Below, piece after piece: positions 29,893-38,477 of a stretch of DNA of 64,000 nucleotides. The first letter of the stretch is position 1; each line of letters begins with the position of its first letter. The position numbers were made by a program, and so were the translations under genes. The notes beneath the pieces were generated by a model. It was not told where the DNA came from and did not search any database. It worked only from the letters and a program-made list of their open reading frames with translations. This stretch comes from JACNIZ01 sp964344765 (lineage in GTDB: Bacteria; Planctomycetota; UBA1135): positions 54,796 to 118,795 of the forward strand of contig CAYFOM010000007.1 in the NCBI GenBank assembly GCA_964344765.1, read 5' to 3'.

Positions 29893-29968
29893 GGATCAGC
29901 TAGCCCAGGCAGGCTAGGAATCACTGGTTCCCTCCGATTTCATCGGGCGGACAGGGTATGCTTCCGTC

Positions 29969-31633
29969 ATGTTGAAGGGGAAAGCCTTGTTGTGGGCGGG
30001 CGTATGGCTCGTCTTGGCTTCTTGCGGCTCCGGCGAGGGGGATAATTCGCCGACGCCAGTGCAGGAAGGCAATGGATCGGAGCAAGTTCAGGTGGATGAC
30101 GGCACCGCGAACGCCGATGCCAATTCCGAGTCGCAAAACGATCCGGCAGCTGAGGCGCAGCCGGAACAGGCCGGCGATGCTGGCCAACAAGGTGATGGTC
30201 AGGGTGGATCGGCGTTGATCGAACAGTTCAATCCGGAAACCCACGCCCGCGTTTGGATGCAGGTCTTGCACGCCGAAGACGACACCCCGGTCGTCGGTTG
30301 TCCGGTGGCTTTGCAGTGGACTCGCCAAGGTCAATCCGTCGGCCGCATCACTTCGCAAACCGATGAACAAGGCATGGCGCGATTCCCGGTGGAAGCTCGC
30401 GTTTTCGTGAATAGTTTGTCGGCGATGGGAACCACCACCTCGGCGCCCGGCTCAGTGCAATTCGCCAAGATCGTTCAGCCCGGCGATTACGATCCCATCA
30501 TCCTGCGAGTCAAAGCTCCGGCGGTCTTTAAGGGTCGAGTCATTGACGAAGATGGACATCCGGTACCCGGTGCGCAAATCCTAGTCTGGGCCGAAAAGCG
30601 ATGGGCCATCGAAAGCATGGCCGGCAAGGAGCCGACCGTGACCGGCACCGCCGATGCGCAGGGCAACTTTGGAGTCGCCGGCATGCCTGGCGGACGCTTT
30701 GTGTTATCCGCGACTGCCGACGGAATGTTCGCCGTTCAACGCGCCAACGGATTCAACAACAACGGCGAAACGCTGGAGAACATCGAGATTGTGATGGCGC
30801 GATCGAAGATGGTGCGCGGCGAAGTGCTGGATGACAACAACAAAGGTGTGAGCGGCGCAATCCTTGAAGTGGGCCAGGCCAAACGCCGTGTGGAGCACAC
30901 GCCGACGTCGGACCCGCGCTTGGTTTACTTGCCGCCGCGGCAATGGATCGTTCAGACCGAAAGCGATGGTGGCTTTGTGATCCCGGCGATGCCGGCCGGC
31001 GCCATTTGGAATGCGCGCATTCGCCACGCCGACTACCTGGAGTCGTTTACCAAGTTGGAGGCTGACCTCGGTGTGGCGCGGTTCTATTTGGACCGTGGGT
31101 TGGAAATGCACCTGACGGTAAGTGACATGGATGGCGTTCCCGTTTCCAGTGGCCGCGCGCTGTTGTTGACCAAAAAGCAGCGCTGGCAAGACATCCGTGG
31201 CGGCACTGCGGTGATACGCGGATTGGTCGAAGATCCAGATGCCATTTTGATGGTGCACGCCACCGGTAAAGCGGTGAAAACGATTTGGCCGGTTGAAATG
31301 AATACAGCCGATCAGCCGTTGGAGGTCATGCTTGAGCCGGCCAACCCTATCGTCGGCAAAGTCATGGATGGTGCCGGCAATCCGATGGCAACCGTCCGCA
31401 TCCAAATCAAAGGCTTGGACTTATTCGAGCCCGATTTGATGGCCGCCTACCCCGGCCAATTGCCCGAAACGGTGTTCGACTTCGCTAACCGGGTGACCGA
31501 TGAAAATGGTGCTTTTAGATTCCCGGGTCTTTATCCCGGTCGCTTTGAGCTGACTGCGACTGCGCCCGACGGACGCGAAATTAAGCAAACCGTCGAAGCC
31601 GGATCTCGCGATTTGACCTTGCTGTTCGAGTAG
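29969..31633 (+). CDS. lipoprotein with carboxypeptidase-regulatory-like repeats
   Basis: 554 residues. The lipobox LASC (MLKGKALLWAGVWLVLASCGSG) is followed by an acidic, Gln/Asn-rich linker (~25-85) and then several beta-sandwich repeats of the carboxypeptidase-D regulatory type: FKGRVIDEDGHPVPGAQILVW (~187), MVRGEVLDDNNKGVSGAILEVG (~285) and NPIVGKVMDGAGNPMATVRIQIKG (~465). Each has a GxxxMPGGRF-like closing strand. These modules give surface-exposed stalks in many Bacteroidota and planctomycetes. No enzyme domain is seen. Likely an outer-membrane or surface lipoprotein; function unknown. Confidence 0.8.
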   Translation: MLKGKALLWAGVWLVLASCGSGEGDNSPTPVQEGNGSEQVQVDDGTANADANSESQNDPAAEAQPEQAGDAGQQGDGQGGSALIEQFNPETHARVWMQVLHAEDDTPVVGCPVALQWTRQGQSVGRITSQTDEQGMARFPVEARVFVNSLSAMGTTTSAPGSVQFAKIVQPGDYDPIILRVKAPAVFKGRVIDEDGHPVPGAQILVWAEKRWAIESMAGKEPTVTGTADAQGNFGVAGMPGGRFVLSATADGMFAVQRANGFNNNGETLENIEIVMARSKMVRGEVLDDNNKGVSGAILEVGQAKRRVEHTPTSDPRLVYLPPRQWIVQTESDGGFVIPAMPAGAIWNARIRHADYLESFTKLEADLGVARFYLDRGLEMHLTVSDMDGVPVSSGRALLLTKKQRWQDIRGGTAVIRGLVEDPDAILMVHATGKAVKTIWPVEMNTADQPLEVMLEPANPIVGKVMDGAGNPMATVRIQIKGLDLFEPDLMAAYPGQLPETVFDFANRVTDENGAFRFPGLYPGRFELTATAPDGREIKQTVEAGSRDLTLLFE

Positions 31634-31651
31634 GCCAGCGCCACAACGGAT

Positions 31652-32320
31652 TCAGAAGAGCAAATCGCCTGTAGGGTCTTCCGGCGGCAGCGGCTGAATG
31701 CATTCCGGTGCTTGAAAGGCAACCTTGTTCACCTCGGGCGTGACTCGGTAGCGCTGCAGCCCGGCGCCCATGGTTTGCGAGGGCGGCGGCGTTTCGCGGT
31801 AGTCGCCGTTTAGCCAAGCTTGCATTTGATCGGGATTCAAAATCCACGGCATGCGGCTATGGACTTCACGCGCCTCGCCGACGGCTTCCAGGGTCAAAAT
31901 GGTGAATCGCGGACCATCGGGCTGCTCTTGCCATAAACCCGCCATAGGGAAGGTCGGCATCTCCGGTAGGTGCAAAAGCCACGGCAGTTTTTTGCCGCCC
32001 TTCTTCTGCCATTCAAAAAAACTGCTGGCCGGAATCACGCAGCGCCGTTTGGCAAAGGCTTCGGAAAAGGTGCGTTTTTCCGATGCGGTTTCGCCGCGCG
32101 CATTGATCAGCGGTTTGCCGTATTCGCCCTCTTTGACCCACGGCGGATGAAAACCCCAAGTCGTCAACTTGCCGCGCAATCCTTCGTCTTCGGCACGGAT
32201 CATCACCGCCCCCGACGTCGGCGCGATGTTCAGACGCGGATTCCATTCCGGCTCGTCCAGCAGTTTGAACTGGTGAGCCAAATCCTTAGCTGAAGTCTCT
32301 AGCGAAAAACGCCCGCACAT
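31652..32320 (-). CDS. yedK: SRAP domain protein (abasic-site sensor, HMCES/YedK family)
   Basis: 222 residues from ATG 32320, which places the catalytic Cys at position 2 (MCGRFSLETS), the start required for the family. Also visible: LINARGETASEKRTFSEAF (Asn and Glu of the active site), RRCVIPASSFFEWQ and HSRMPWIL (active-site His). SRAP proteins crosslink to abasic sites in single-stranded DNA, protecting them. Unusually it ends a flavin/redox operon: its start overlaps the 4-TM gene by 22 bases. Confidence 0.93.
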   Translation of the reverse strand: MCGRFSLETSAKDLAHQFKLLDEPEWNPRLNIAPTSGAVMIRAEDEGLRGKLTTWGFHPPWVKEGEYGKPLINARGETASEKRTFSEAFAKRRCVIPASSFFEWQKKGGKKLPWLLHLPEMPTFPMAGLWQEQPDGPRFTILTLEAVGEAREVHSRMPWILNPDQMQAWLNGDYRETPPPSQTMGAGLQRYRVTPEVNKVAFQAPECIQPLPPEDPTGDLLF

Positions 32321-32745
32321 GCATGGATGATAACCGGCACGAAATGAATCAGCGAGGCCAGCATCCAAACGGCGGAGCTAATTAAGTGCAGCGTCAGCCA
32401 GCTTTGCTGCCAGGTCGGATCCACTGCTGTTTGCAGCAAATAGCCGGATAGCGCCATCGGCAGCAGGGTGATCACCATCATGATGCCGCTATTGCGGCGG
32501 CGCTTGCGGCCGTCACGAATACGTTGCCAAACATGATCCTTCCACACCAACGCGCAGCCGAAGATCAAAAACGGCGCGGCAAGCAGGTGCCAGTTGCGCA
32601 TGTGATCCTGCCACGGGTGATTGAGGATGGAAAACTCGTCGATGGGTTCCAACAAGTAAAGCATCCATGCATAAATCACCCCGGTTGCTGTGACCACCAG
32701 GTTGGAGCTGTGGATCAGCAGCTTATCGCTTCGCGTCAACGCCAT
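32299..32745 (-). CDS. four-helix His-rich membrane protein (possible b-type cytochrome)
   Basis: 148 residues with four predicted membrane helices (~11-32, 52-69, 86-105, 115-140) and a basic cytoplasmic-type loop (RDGRKRRRN, ~77-85). Eight His are present, several inside or at the edge of helices (12, 53, 120, 134, 141), as in small b-heme electron carriers of the DUF4405/cytochrome b type. I do not recognise it as a named family. It overlaps the FMN-binding gene by 23 bases and yedK by 22, so it is translated with them. Inferred role: passing electrons across the inner membrane to the flavinylated partner. Confidence 0.6.
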   Translation of the reverse strand: MALTRSDKLLIHSSNLVVTATGVIYAWMLYLLEPIDEFSILNHPWQDHMRNWHLLAAPFLIFGCALVWKDHVWQRIRDGRKRRRNSGIMMVITLLPMALSGYLLQTAVDPTWQQSWLTLHLISSAVWMLASLIHFVPVIIHACAGVFR

Positions 32746-33286
32746 CTTTTTTCGGCTTGGCGGGCTTGGGATAGAAAATTTGATGCCAAGCCAGGGTGCG
32801 GCGCACCGCAGTTGTGGTCACGCGTGCGCTTAAGGTGGCGCCGGTCAAAGCGGGAATACCCTGCTTGTAATGCAGTTGCTTATCCAACTTCATTCCTTTG
32901 AACTTCCCAAACCACTTGGCTTTGGGTTTGTACTCCGGCGGTTCGTCAAAGCGCAAAACTTCTACGCGCAAAACCTTGTGTTGCGGATCGACGACGATGA
33001 ATAAGGTTTGTGCTTTGGTGCGCACCTTATGGCTATCGAAATAAGCCGTTCCGACCAACTTGCCTTTTTTGTCGGTGGCACGATAGGCGCGCACGGTTTT
33101 GGTGGTGACTTTGGAACCCACCAGCTTGGTCGCACGCGCCAATTGCTTCTTGTCGGGGTAGTGCACCACCCGCTCCACTTTGCATTCGGGGAATGCCAGA
33201 GCAAGGGCTTCTTTGGGCGTCAGCCCGGAGGAGGATGCCGGAGCTTGCGCCTGGCAGAAGCTAAGGAGCAGGGTGGCGAGCAACAT
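32723..33286 (-). CDS. exported FMN-binding domain protein (flavinylation target)
   Basis: 187 residues: signal peptide (MLLATLLLSFCQAQA), then an FMN_bind fold. Near residue 147 the motif ALTGATLSARVTT matches the [ST]GAT-x-[ST] site at which ApbE attaches FMN through the Thr (known for RnfG/NqrC and their relatives). TLFIVVDPQHKVLRVEVLRFDEPPEY is the typical preceding strand pair. The gene lies three cistrons from apbE in the same operon, 2 bp after the porin stop, so it is very probably the flavinylated substrate. It would carry electrons in the periplasm. Confidence 0.85.
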   Translation of the reverse strand: MLLATLLLSFCQAQAPASSSGLTPKEALALAFPECKVERVVHYPDKKQLARATKLVGSKVTTKTVRAYRATDKKGKLVGTAYFDSHKVRTKAQTLFIVVDPQHKVLRVEVLRFDEPPEYKPKAKWFGKFKGMKLDKQLHYKQGIPALTGATLSARVTTTAVRRTLAWHQIFYPKPAKPKKDGVDAKR

Positions 33287-33288
33287 GA

Positions 33289-34491
33289 CTAGAAGATGTA
33301 GCCGATGGCGAGTTCAAGGATGTCGTCTTCGCTGGAGCCTTGTTCTTGGCGCGACAAGCCGCCTTTGAAGACCAGCTGCGGGATGGGTTGCCACGAAACA
33401 CCGGCCATCAAACGAGTGACTTCGGTGTCGGCGGCGGAGTCTTCTTGAAGGTCGTACGACGAGTAGTGCAGGTAGGGCACCAACGAATCGTTTTGACTGT
33501 TGTCGGCGAACAGGTCGTATCCCACTTGCAAGTACCAGCCGGACAGATCGTCACTGGCGCTGGCGGTGGGCAACAGGTCGGCGTCGTCGACGCTGGCCGA
33601 GGCAAACAGTGCTTGCGCTTGCCACGGACCTTGCTGGTATTCGGCGTGGAATTCCAAGATTGTGGTCGAGAAATCCGATGCGGCGCTATCGGATTGCGCC
33701 GAGTCGCCGATGTACAAACCACCGCCCACAGTCAGCCCTTCCATCGCCGCCCAGTTGACGCGACCGACGTATGCCAAATCTTCGGCCGATGCCTTGGAGC
33801 CTTTTTGGCGTCCGCCGCGCATGCCGCTGGAGGCCAAATCAAAGTCGCTGTTCATGCCATTGACAATGGCGAAGTCGTAGCTCAAATCGCCGGTTTCGCC
33901 GTAGATGGCAACACCGTTTTCGTGCCAGGTCGACGGCAGGATGTAGCGCTCAACCAAAGGACGATTCGGCGTCAGGAAGGTCGTCGGCTCGTGCATTTGG
34001 TTGGTAATGCCCATCGGCATCAGCATGTGACCGACGCGGAAGTTCAGCTCGTCGCTGTGCAGGTAATCGATGTAGGCGAATTCCACTGCGGTTTCGTCGA
34101 CGTGTTCCCACTCGATCTCCGAGTTGAACACCCACTTCTCATCGAAGCGGTAGCCGAAGTAGACGATGGCGCGGTAGAAGTCGACCGAATCGCCGGAATC
34201 GCCGAGGCGCTCGGTGAACAGCATTTCGCCGTAGCCACCGATCGAAACGCCGCTGTCGTTTTGGTAGATCTTCGATGCAGCCGGGCCGAGACCGGAGTGA
34301 ATCAAAGCCGGATCAGCTTCGCCTTGAGTGGAGCCGCCGATTTGCAGCGCTTCCAGTTCTTGGTCGAGGATTTCCATGCGCCGCTCCAACTCTTGCAAGC
34401 GAGCTTGGCGGTCGGCGTCTTGTTGGGCGGTGGCGGCCGTCGGCAGCAGCATGGCGGCTGCGCAGCCGAGAAGTAAGTTGCGGAGGTTCAT
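33289..34491 (-). CDS. outer-membrane porin, phosphate-selective-porin-like
   Basis: 400 residues: signal peptide (MNLRNLLLGCAAAMLLPTAATA), a short coiled coil (DADRQARLQELERRMEILDQ, ~25-44), then amphipathic strands to a C-terminal aromatic residue (LELAIGYIF). Segments such as VSIGGYGEMLFTERLG, VFNSEIEWEHVDETAVEFAYI and FRVGHMLMPMGITNQMHEP resemble OprO/P-type porins; the LMPMGITNQMHEPTTF region is well conserved in them. Its ATG overlaps the apbE stop by 4 bp. In this operon it may move the substrate or product of the redox partner across the outer membrane. Confidence 0.8.
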   Translation of the reverse strand: MNLRNLLLGCAAAMLLPTAATAQQDADRQARLQELERRMEILDQELEALQIGGSTQGEADPALIHSGLGPAASKIYQNDSGVSIGGYGEMLFTERLGDSGDSVDFYRAIVYFGYRFDEKWVFNSEIEWEHVDETAVEFAYIDYLHSDELNFRVGHMLMPMGITNQMHEPTTFLTPNRPLVERYILPSTWHENGVAIYGETGDLSYDFAIVNGMNSDFDLASSGMRGGRQKGSKASAEDLAYVGRVNWAAMEGLTVGGGLYIGDSAQSDSAASDFSTTILEFHAEYQQGPWQAQALFASASVDDADLLPTASASDDLSGWYLQVGYDLFADNSQNDSLVPYLHYSSYDLQEDSAADTEVTRLMAGVSWQPIPQLVFKGGLSRQEQGSSEDDILELAIGYIF

Positions 34492-35426
34492 GATGAGTGA
34501 GTCATTGAGCTGTGCAGACGCGATTCCAACTTGGGAGTCGCGCGCAACTGCAAGCCGGTTGGAGTGACAATCAGAATCAGCACTTCGATCGAAGGATTCT
34601 GTTTTGCCCAGTTCATGGCGGCGTTGGGCCCCATGACAAAAAGTGCGGTGCTCAAACAGTCAGCCGCAAGTGCCGACGGCGCCCAAACGGTGACCGAGCC
34701 GAAATCGGCGGCCGGTTCGCCGCTACGCGGGTCGATTAAATGGCCGATGCGTTGGCCTTGGACTTGCAAGCCGCGTTCGCTGTTGCCGGAGGTCGCGACT
34801 GAACCGAAGTCGATAGAGAATTCGCCGACGATTTGATCGCGATGGATCGGATGGCTGATTTGGATGGTGGTTGTTGTGCCCTTTTGGACTGCAACTTGGC
34901 CGCCGAGATTCAGCACGGCTTGATCGACCTGGTGAGGTGTTAGTTCGACCAATGCTTGATCCAAAGCAGCGCCTTTGCCGAAACCGCCTTCTTCCCACAG
35001 GCTGCGGTCGGCAGCTGCTTTTCTGCGCTCGGCGGGGGAGGGGAATCGACCGGCACCGCGCAAATCCCAAGTGCGAATCAGCGCACCGGCGCGTGGTTCA
35101 AAGGCGCCCTTGGTGCGTAGCGACCAATCCGCAGCCGCTTGAAGCTCGGTGGCCAATAAACCGCCGGCCGATTCCCCGCGGTTCACGGCGCTGAGTTCGC
35201 TGTGATCAATCCAGGTGCTGAGGCGTTCTTCGCTGGCTTCGATGCTGCGCACCACCGCTTCCGAAGCTTGCAAGGCTTGCAGCCGGGTTTGCGCGTGGAT
35301 AGTGATTTCCAGGTTCGTACCCATGCAGCCGATTTCCCTAGTCACCGCCTCGGTTGGGCGGGGGGAAGTGGCGCAAGCGCTGAGCAATAGCAGCGCGAGA
35401 GCTGGGCGGAGTGGGTGGTGGGCCAC
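34488..35426 (-). CDS. apbE: ApbE family FAD:protein FMN transferase, lipoprotein
   Basis: 312 residues from GTG 35426. It has a lipobox LSAC (MAHHPLRPALALLLLSACATS), so it is predicted to be a membrane-anchored periplasmic enzyme as usual for ApbE. Family marks: MGTNLEITIHAQTRLQAL (~35), GGFGKGAALDQALVEL (~150), VLNLGGQVAV and HLIDPRSGEPAADFGSVTVWAPSALAADCLSTALFVMG (~232-270). It attaches FMN from FAD to Thr in target proteins; the FMN_bind protein downstream is the obvious target. First gene of the operon, preceded by a Fur-box-like palindrome. Confidence 0.92.
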   Translation of the reverse strand: MAHHPLRPALALLLLSACATSPRPTEAVTREIGCMGTNLEITIHAQTRLQALQASEAVVRSIEASEERLSTWIDHSELSAVNRGESAGGLLATELQAAADWSLRTKGAFEPRAGALIRTWDLRGAGRFPSPAERRKAAADRSLWEEGGFGKGAALDQALVELTPHQVDQAVLNLGGQVAVQKGTTTTIQISHPIHRDQIVGEFSIDFGSVATSGNSERGLQVQGQRIGHLIDPRSGEPAADFGSVTVWAPSALAADCLSTALFVMGPNAAMNWAKQNPSIEVLILIVTPTGLQLRATPKLESRLHSSMTHSS

Positions 35427-35443
35427 GGTTTGGGTTAATTGCT

Positions 35444-35462
35444 AATGAGATTCAGTCTCATT
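35444..35462. promoter_or_regulatory. Fur-box-like palindrome upstream of apbE operon
   Basis: AATGAGATTCAGTCTCATT is a 7-5-7 inverted repeat with perfect arms (AATGAGA/TCTCATT). It closely resembles the classical Fur site AATGAGAATCATTCTCATT. It lies 18 bases upstream of the apbE GTG and just downstream of a candidate -10, the right place for a repressor. Iron control is inferred, not shown. Confidence 0.6.
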
Positions 35463-35473
35463 TGTGCGGGGTA

Positions 35474-35501
35474 ATAATAGTTCGGGTCGAATCTGGCGCA
35501 A
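35474..35501 (-). promoter_or_regulatory. candidate sigma70 promoter of the apbE operon
   Basis: On the minus strand TTGCGC (35501-35496) and TATTAT (35479-35474) are separated by 16 bases. A start site about 7 bases further would fall next to or inside the Fur-like palindrome. Confidence 0.4.
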
Positions 35502-35540
35502 GGCCTTTTTTTAAAAACATTCCGACGGCACAATGAGCCG

Positions 35541-36740
35541 ATGATCCAGGACTGGTTGGAAGCGCGGCGTGAGGGCCGCGAGCAAAGTGCGGAGGACATC
35601 CGCGCTTTTGTGACCGCGGTGGTCGACGAGACCATCACTCGTGCCCAAGCGGCGTCGTGGCTTGCCTTTGTGTACTGCAACGGCATGACGTCGGCGGAAA
35701 CGGTGGCTTTCACCCAGGCAATGACCGAATCCGGCGTCACCATGCAGTGGCCGGGGCTGGAAGGGCCGTTTATTGATAAGCACAGCACCGGCGGTGTGGG
35801 TGACAAGGTGTCGCTGATCCTGGCTCCGCTGTGGGCGGCACTGGGCTACAAGGTGCCGATGCTTTCCGGCCGCGGATTGGGCATCACCGGTGGCACCTTG
35901 GACAAGCTTGAATCCATTCCCGGGTTCCGCACCGACCTGCCACTGGATCAACTTCGCGGTGTGTTGGAACAAGTCGGCTGTTTTATGAACGGCCAAACCG
36001 CCGAGATCGCGCCGGCCGATCGCATTCTTTATTCGTTGCGCGACGAGGTTGGAACGGTGCCGTCGGTGCCGTTGATCACCGCGTCGATTTTGTCGAAGAA
36101 GCTGGTCGAAGGGCTCGATAAGTTGGTTTTAGATGTGAAGTGCGGAAGCGGTGCGTTTATGCAATCGCAGGAGCGTGCTGAGGAATTAGCGGCGTCGTTG
36201 ACCGCCGTCGGCACTGGAGCGGGTTTGGAAATCGAAACTCACATCACCGACATGTCGCAGCCACTGGGTTTGAAGGTCGGCAATGCGTTGGAAGTTGAGG
36301 AGTCGGTTGATTGCTTGCGCGGCGGCGGCCCCAAAGATTTGGTCGATTTGGTCGTGCAGCTATCTGGTTGCGGCGACCGCGCCCGCCAAGCATTGAAGGA
36401 CGGATCCGCCTACGCCAAGTGGCGTGAACTCCTTCAAGCCCATGGCGGCGATGCCGATGCCACGCTTCATGGCGCAGGTTGCCAAACCACCGTCATCGAA
36501 GCTGAAGGAAGTGGCGTGATCACACGCTGCGATGCCGGTGACGTCGGCCGTTGCGCGCACAAGTTGGGCGCCGGGCGTGAAAAAGCAGGGGAGCCGGTGC
36601 ACTTTGGCGTGGGGGTGGAGCTGCATGCCAAACGCGGCGACGCGGTTCAAGCCGGCCAACCGTTGGCTACGCTCTATCATGCGGAGCAGAATTTGGATTT
36701 GGCCAAAGCCTATATCTCCAGCGCATTTGCGGTGGAATAG
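35541..36740 (+). CDS. deoA: pyrimidine-nucleoside / thymidine phosphorylase
   Basis: 399 residues. The family signature is SGRGLGITGGTLDKLESIPGFRTDL (~107-131), with the phosphate-binding DKHSTGGVGDKVSLI (~81), the KKLVEGLDKLVLDVKCGSGAFM segment (~190) and the typical C-terminal barrel-sandwich (LHAKRGDAVQAGQPLATLYH). It splits pyrimidine (deoxy)nucleosides with phosphate for salvage. It is somewhat shorter than the usual 430-440 residues, without any missing signature. Whether it is DeoA (thymidine) or Pdp (broad) cannot be told. Divergent from the apbE operon; followed by a hairpin terminator. Confidence 0.9.
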   Translation: MIQDWLEARREGREQSAEDIRAFVTAVVDETITRAQAASWLAFVYCNGMTSAETVAFTQAMTESGVTMQWPGLEGPFIDKHSTGGVGDKVSLILAPLWAALGYKVPMLSGRGLGITGGTLDKLESIPGFRTDLPLDQLRGVLEQVGCFMNGQTAEIAPADRILYSLRDEVGTVPSVPLITASILSKKLVEGLDKLVLDVKCGSGAFMQSQERAEELAASLTAVGTGAGLEIETHITDMSQPLGLKVGNALEVEESVDCLRGGGPKDLVDLVVQLSGCGDRARQALKDGSAYAKWRELLQAHGGDADATLHGAGCQTTVIEAEGSGVITRCDAGDVGRCAHKLGAGREKAGEPVHFGVGVELHAKRGDAVQAGQPLATLYHAEQNLDLAKAYISSAFAVE

Positions 36741-36770
36741 CGAACTGATTCCGAGTCGCATTTGCAGGTG

Positions 36771-36810
36771 AAAACTGCGGGTTTTCGCTCTGAGAGCAGT
36801 TTTTTATTTG
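36771..36810 (+). terminator. rho-independent terminator after the nucleoside phosphorylase
   Basis: AAAACTGC (36771-36778) pairs with GCAGTTTT (36796-36803), with a 17-base loop that can itself form a small GCTC/GAGC stem, followed by T-rich sequence. It lies 30 bp after the stop. Confidence 0.7.
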
Positions 36811-36882
36811 GCATACTGGCTTTAGCCGAATTTCTTTCGGTTGCGGATCCCCGTCCGCCTCTCCCCTGATTCGATCTTTCCC

Positions 36883-38463
36883 ATGTCCCTCAAGAGACTC
36901 CCCCTCTCTGCTGGCGTAGCTTTATTGGCTACTTTTAGCCTTTCGGCTTGCCTGCAAACCTCAGCTCAGAATTCATCCTCGACCAGCGCTTCTGCCCCGT
37001 CTCCAAGCGCAACTGCTATCGGTCCACCATCGGGAGGTATCGTTCCCGGAATCTCGGCGCTCGACCAGGCGCTGCAAGCCGAGATTCAGCGCCATGGACT
37101 GACCGGCGACGCTTCTATTGGCCGCAACCTGCCCGACATCAGTGATCCTTTGCCGCAACTCGGCATGGACCTGTTTTTCACCAAGGGTTTGGGTGGCGAT
37201 ATGGACGCGGCATGCGCAACTTGTCACCACCCGGCTTTAGCGGGAGGTGACGGACTGTCGGTAGGCGTCGGTGTGCACGCGGTGGATCCTGACCTTCTCG
37301 GCCCCGGCCGTACTCACAAAGCGGGTTCACCCAACCACGACGGCGGCCCGACCATTCCGCGCAACTCGCCGACAACGTTCAACCTTGGTCTTTATGACAA
37401 GGCGATGTTCTGGAACGGTCGCGTCGAAAGCTTGGGCGGGACGCCCGGGATGAACGGTGACGACGGCATGGGCATTACTTCGCCCGATGTTCCTTACCCG
37501 ACCGTCGACCCGTTGTGCCCGACCAATTTGTCGCAAGCGCAAGCTCGTTTCCCGGTCACGGCGATGGATGAGATGCGCGGCTTCATTTTTGAATTCGGCA
37601 ACTTCCCGCAGCCGGTGCGCGAACACTTGGCGGCGCGCTTGGGTGATTACGGCGTAGGTGCGGGCGAGCTTCCGTACACCGATTGGTTGGATAAGTTCCG
37701 CATTGCTTTTAATGATCCGCTAGGCACCGCCGAGGATTTGATCAACGAGCAAAACATCGCCACTGCTTTGGCGGAATACGAACGCTCGCAGGTCTTCGTC
37801 GCCAACCCGTGGCGCGATTATGTGCAAGGCAACATGACCGCGATTTCCGACGACGCCAAGCAGGGTGCGTTGCTGTTCTTCAAAGAACAATCACGTGGTG
37901 GTGCTGATTGTGCTTCATGCCACAGTGGCGACTTTTTCACCGACGAAGAACATTACGTGTTGGCGATGCCGCAAGTGGGGCGTGGTCAATCGGTGAACAT
38001 TGGCCATACGCAGGACGTCGGCCGATTCTTGGTGGATGGCTTGCCGCAAAGCAATTACGCCTTCCGCACGCCGGCTTTGCTGAACGTTTCGGTCACCGGG
38101 CCGTGGACTCACTCCGGCGCGTACACGACGTTGGAGGGCGTGGTCAAGCACCACCTCGATCCGTGGGTTGCGTTGAACAACTACGACTTCAACCAGCTTG
38201 CGCCCGATGTGCAAATCATCGACACCCTGACTAACACGACGCTGGCTTATCAGCAGTTGTTGTGGAACCGCAACAACGGATTTAAGACCATCGAAAACGT
38301 TTCGCTGAGCCAAACGCAAATCAATCAGCTGGTCGCTTTCCTCGAAACGCTGACTGATCCAAACACCACCAATCGCGCGCACCTCGACGCGTGGATCCCG
38401 TCCAGCCCCGATCCCGACGGCCAACGCTTGGTCGGCCACGATCAATTCGGTAACCCGCTCTAG
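36883..38463 (+). CDS. di-heme cytochrome c peroxidase-like lipoprotein
   Basis: 526 residues from ATG 36883; an extension to 36841 is rejected because ATG 36883 gives a lipobox (LSAC, FSLSACLQTS). Ser/Ala-rich linker to ~60, then the CCP/MauG fold with two heme c sites: CATCHHPAL (~110) and CASCHSGDF (~345). FRTPALLNVSVTGPWTHSGAYTTLEGVVKHH near 390 is the conserved Cys-less C-terminal segment of the family. It would reduce peroxide or modify a partner in the periplasm. It lies 14 bp before the CRTAC1 gene and probably shares its transcript. Confidence 0.85.
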   Translation: MSLKRLPLSAGVALLATFSLSACLQTSAQNSSSTSASAPSPSATAIGPPSGGIVPGISALDQALQAEIQRHGLTGDASIGRNLPDISDPLPQLGMDLFFTKGLGGDMDAACATCHHPALAGGDGLSVGVGVHAVDPDLLGPGRTHKAGSPNHDGGPTIPRNSPTTFNLGLYDKAMFWNGRVESLGGTPGMNGDDGMGITSPDVPYPTVDPLCPTNLSQAQARFPVTAMDEMRGFIFEFGNFPQPVREHLAARLGDYGVGAGELPYTDWLDKFRIAFNDPLGTAEDLINEQNIATALAEYERSQVFVANPWRDYVQGNMTAISDDAKQGALLFFKEQSRGGADCASCHSGDFFTDEEHYVLAMPQVGRGQSVNIGHTQDVGRFLVDGLPQSNYAFRTPALLNVSVTGPWTHSGAYTTLEGVVKHHLDPWVALNNYDFNQLAPDVQIIDTLTNTTLAYQQLLWNRNNGFKTIENVSLSQTQINQLVAFLETLTDPNTTNRAHLDAWIPSSPDPDGQRLVGHDQFGNPL

Positions 38464-38477
38464 CCCCAGAAAAAGCG

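Noticed and set aside
35444..35462. Terminator for the apbE operon region
   Set aside because: The hairpin is AT-rich with no T-tract and stands upstream of both divergent genes, so an operator is the better reading.
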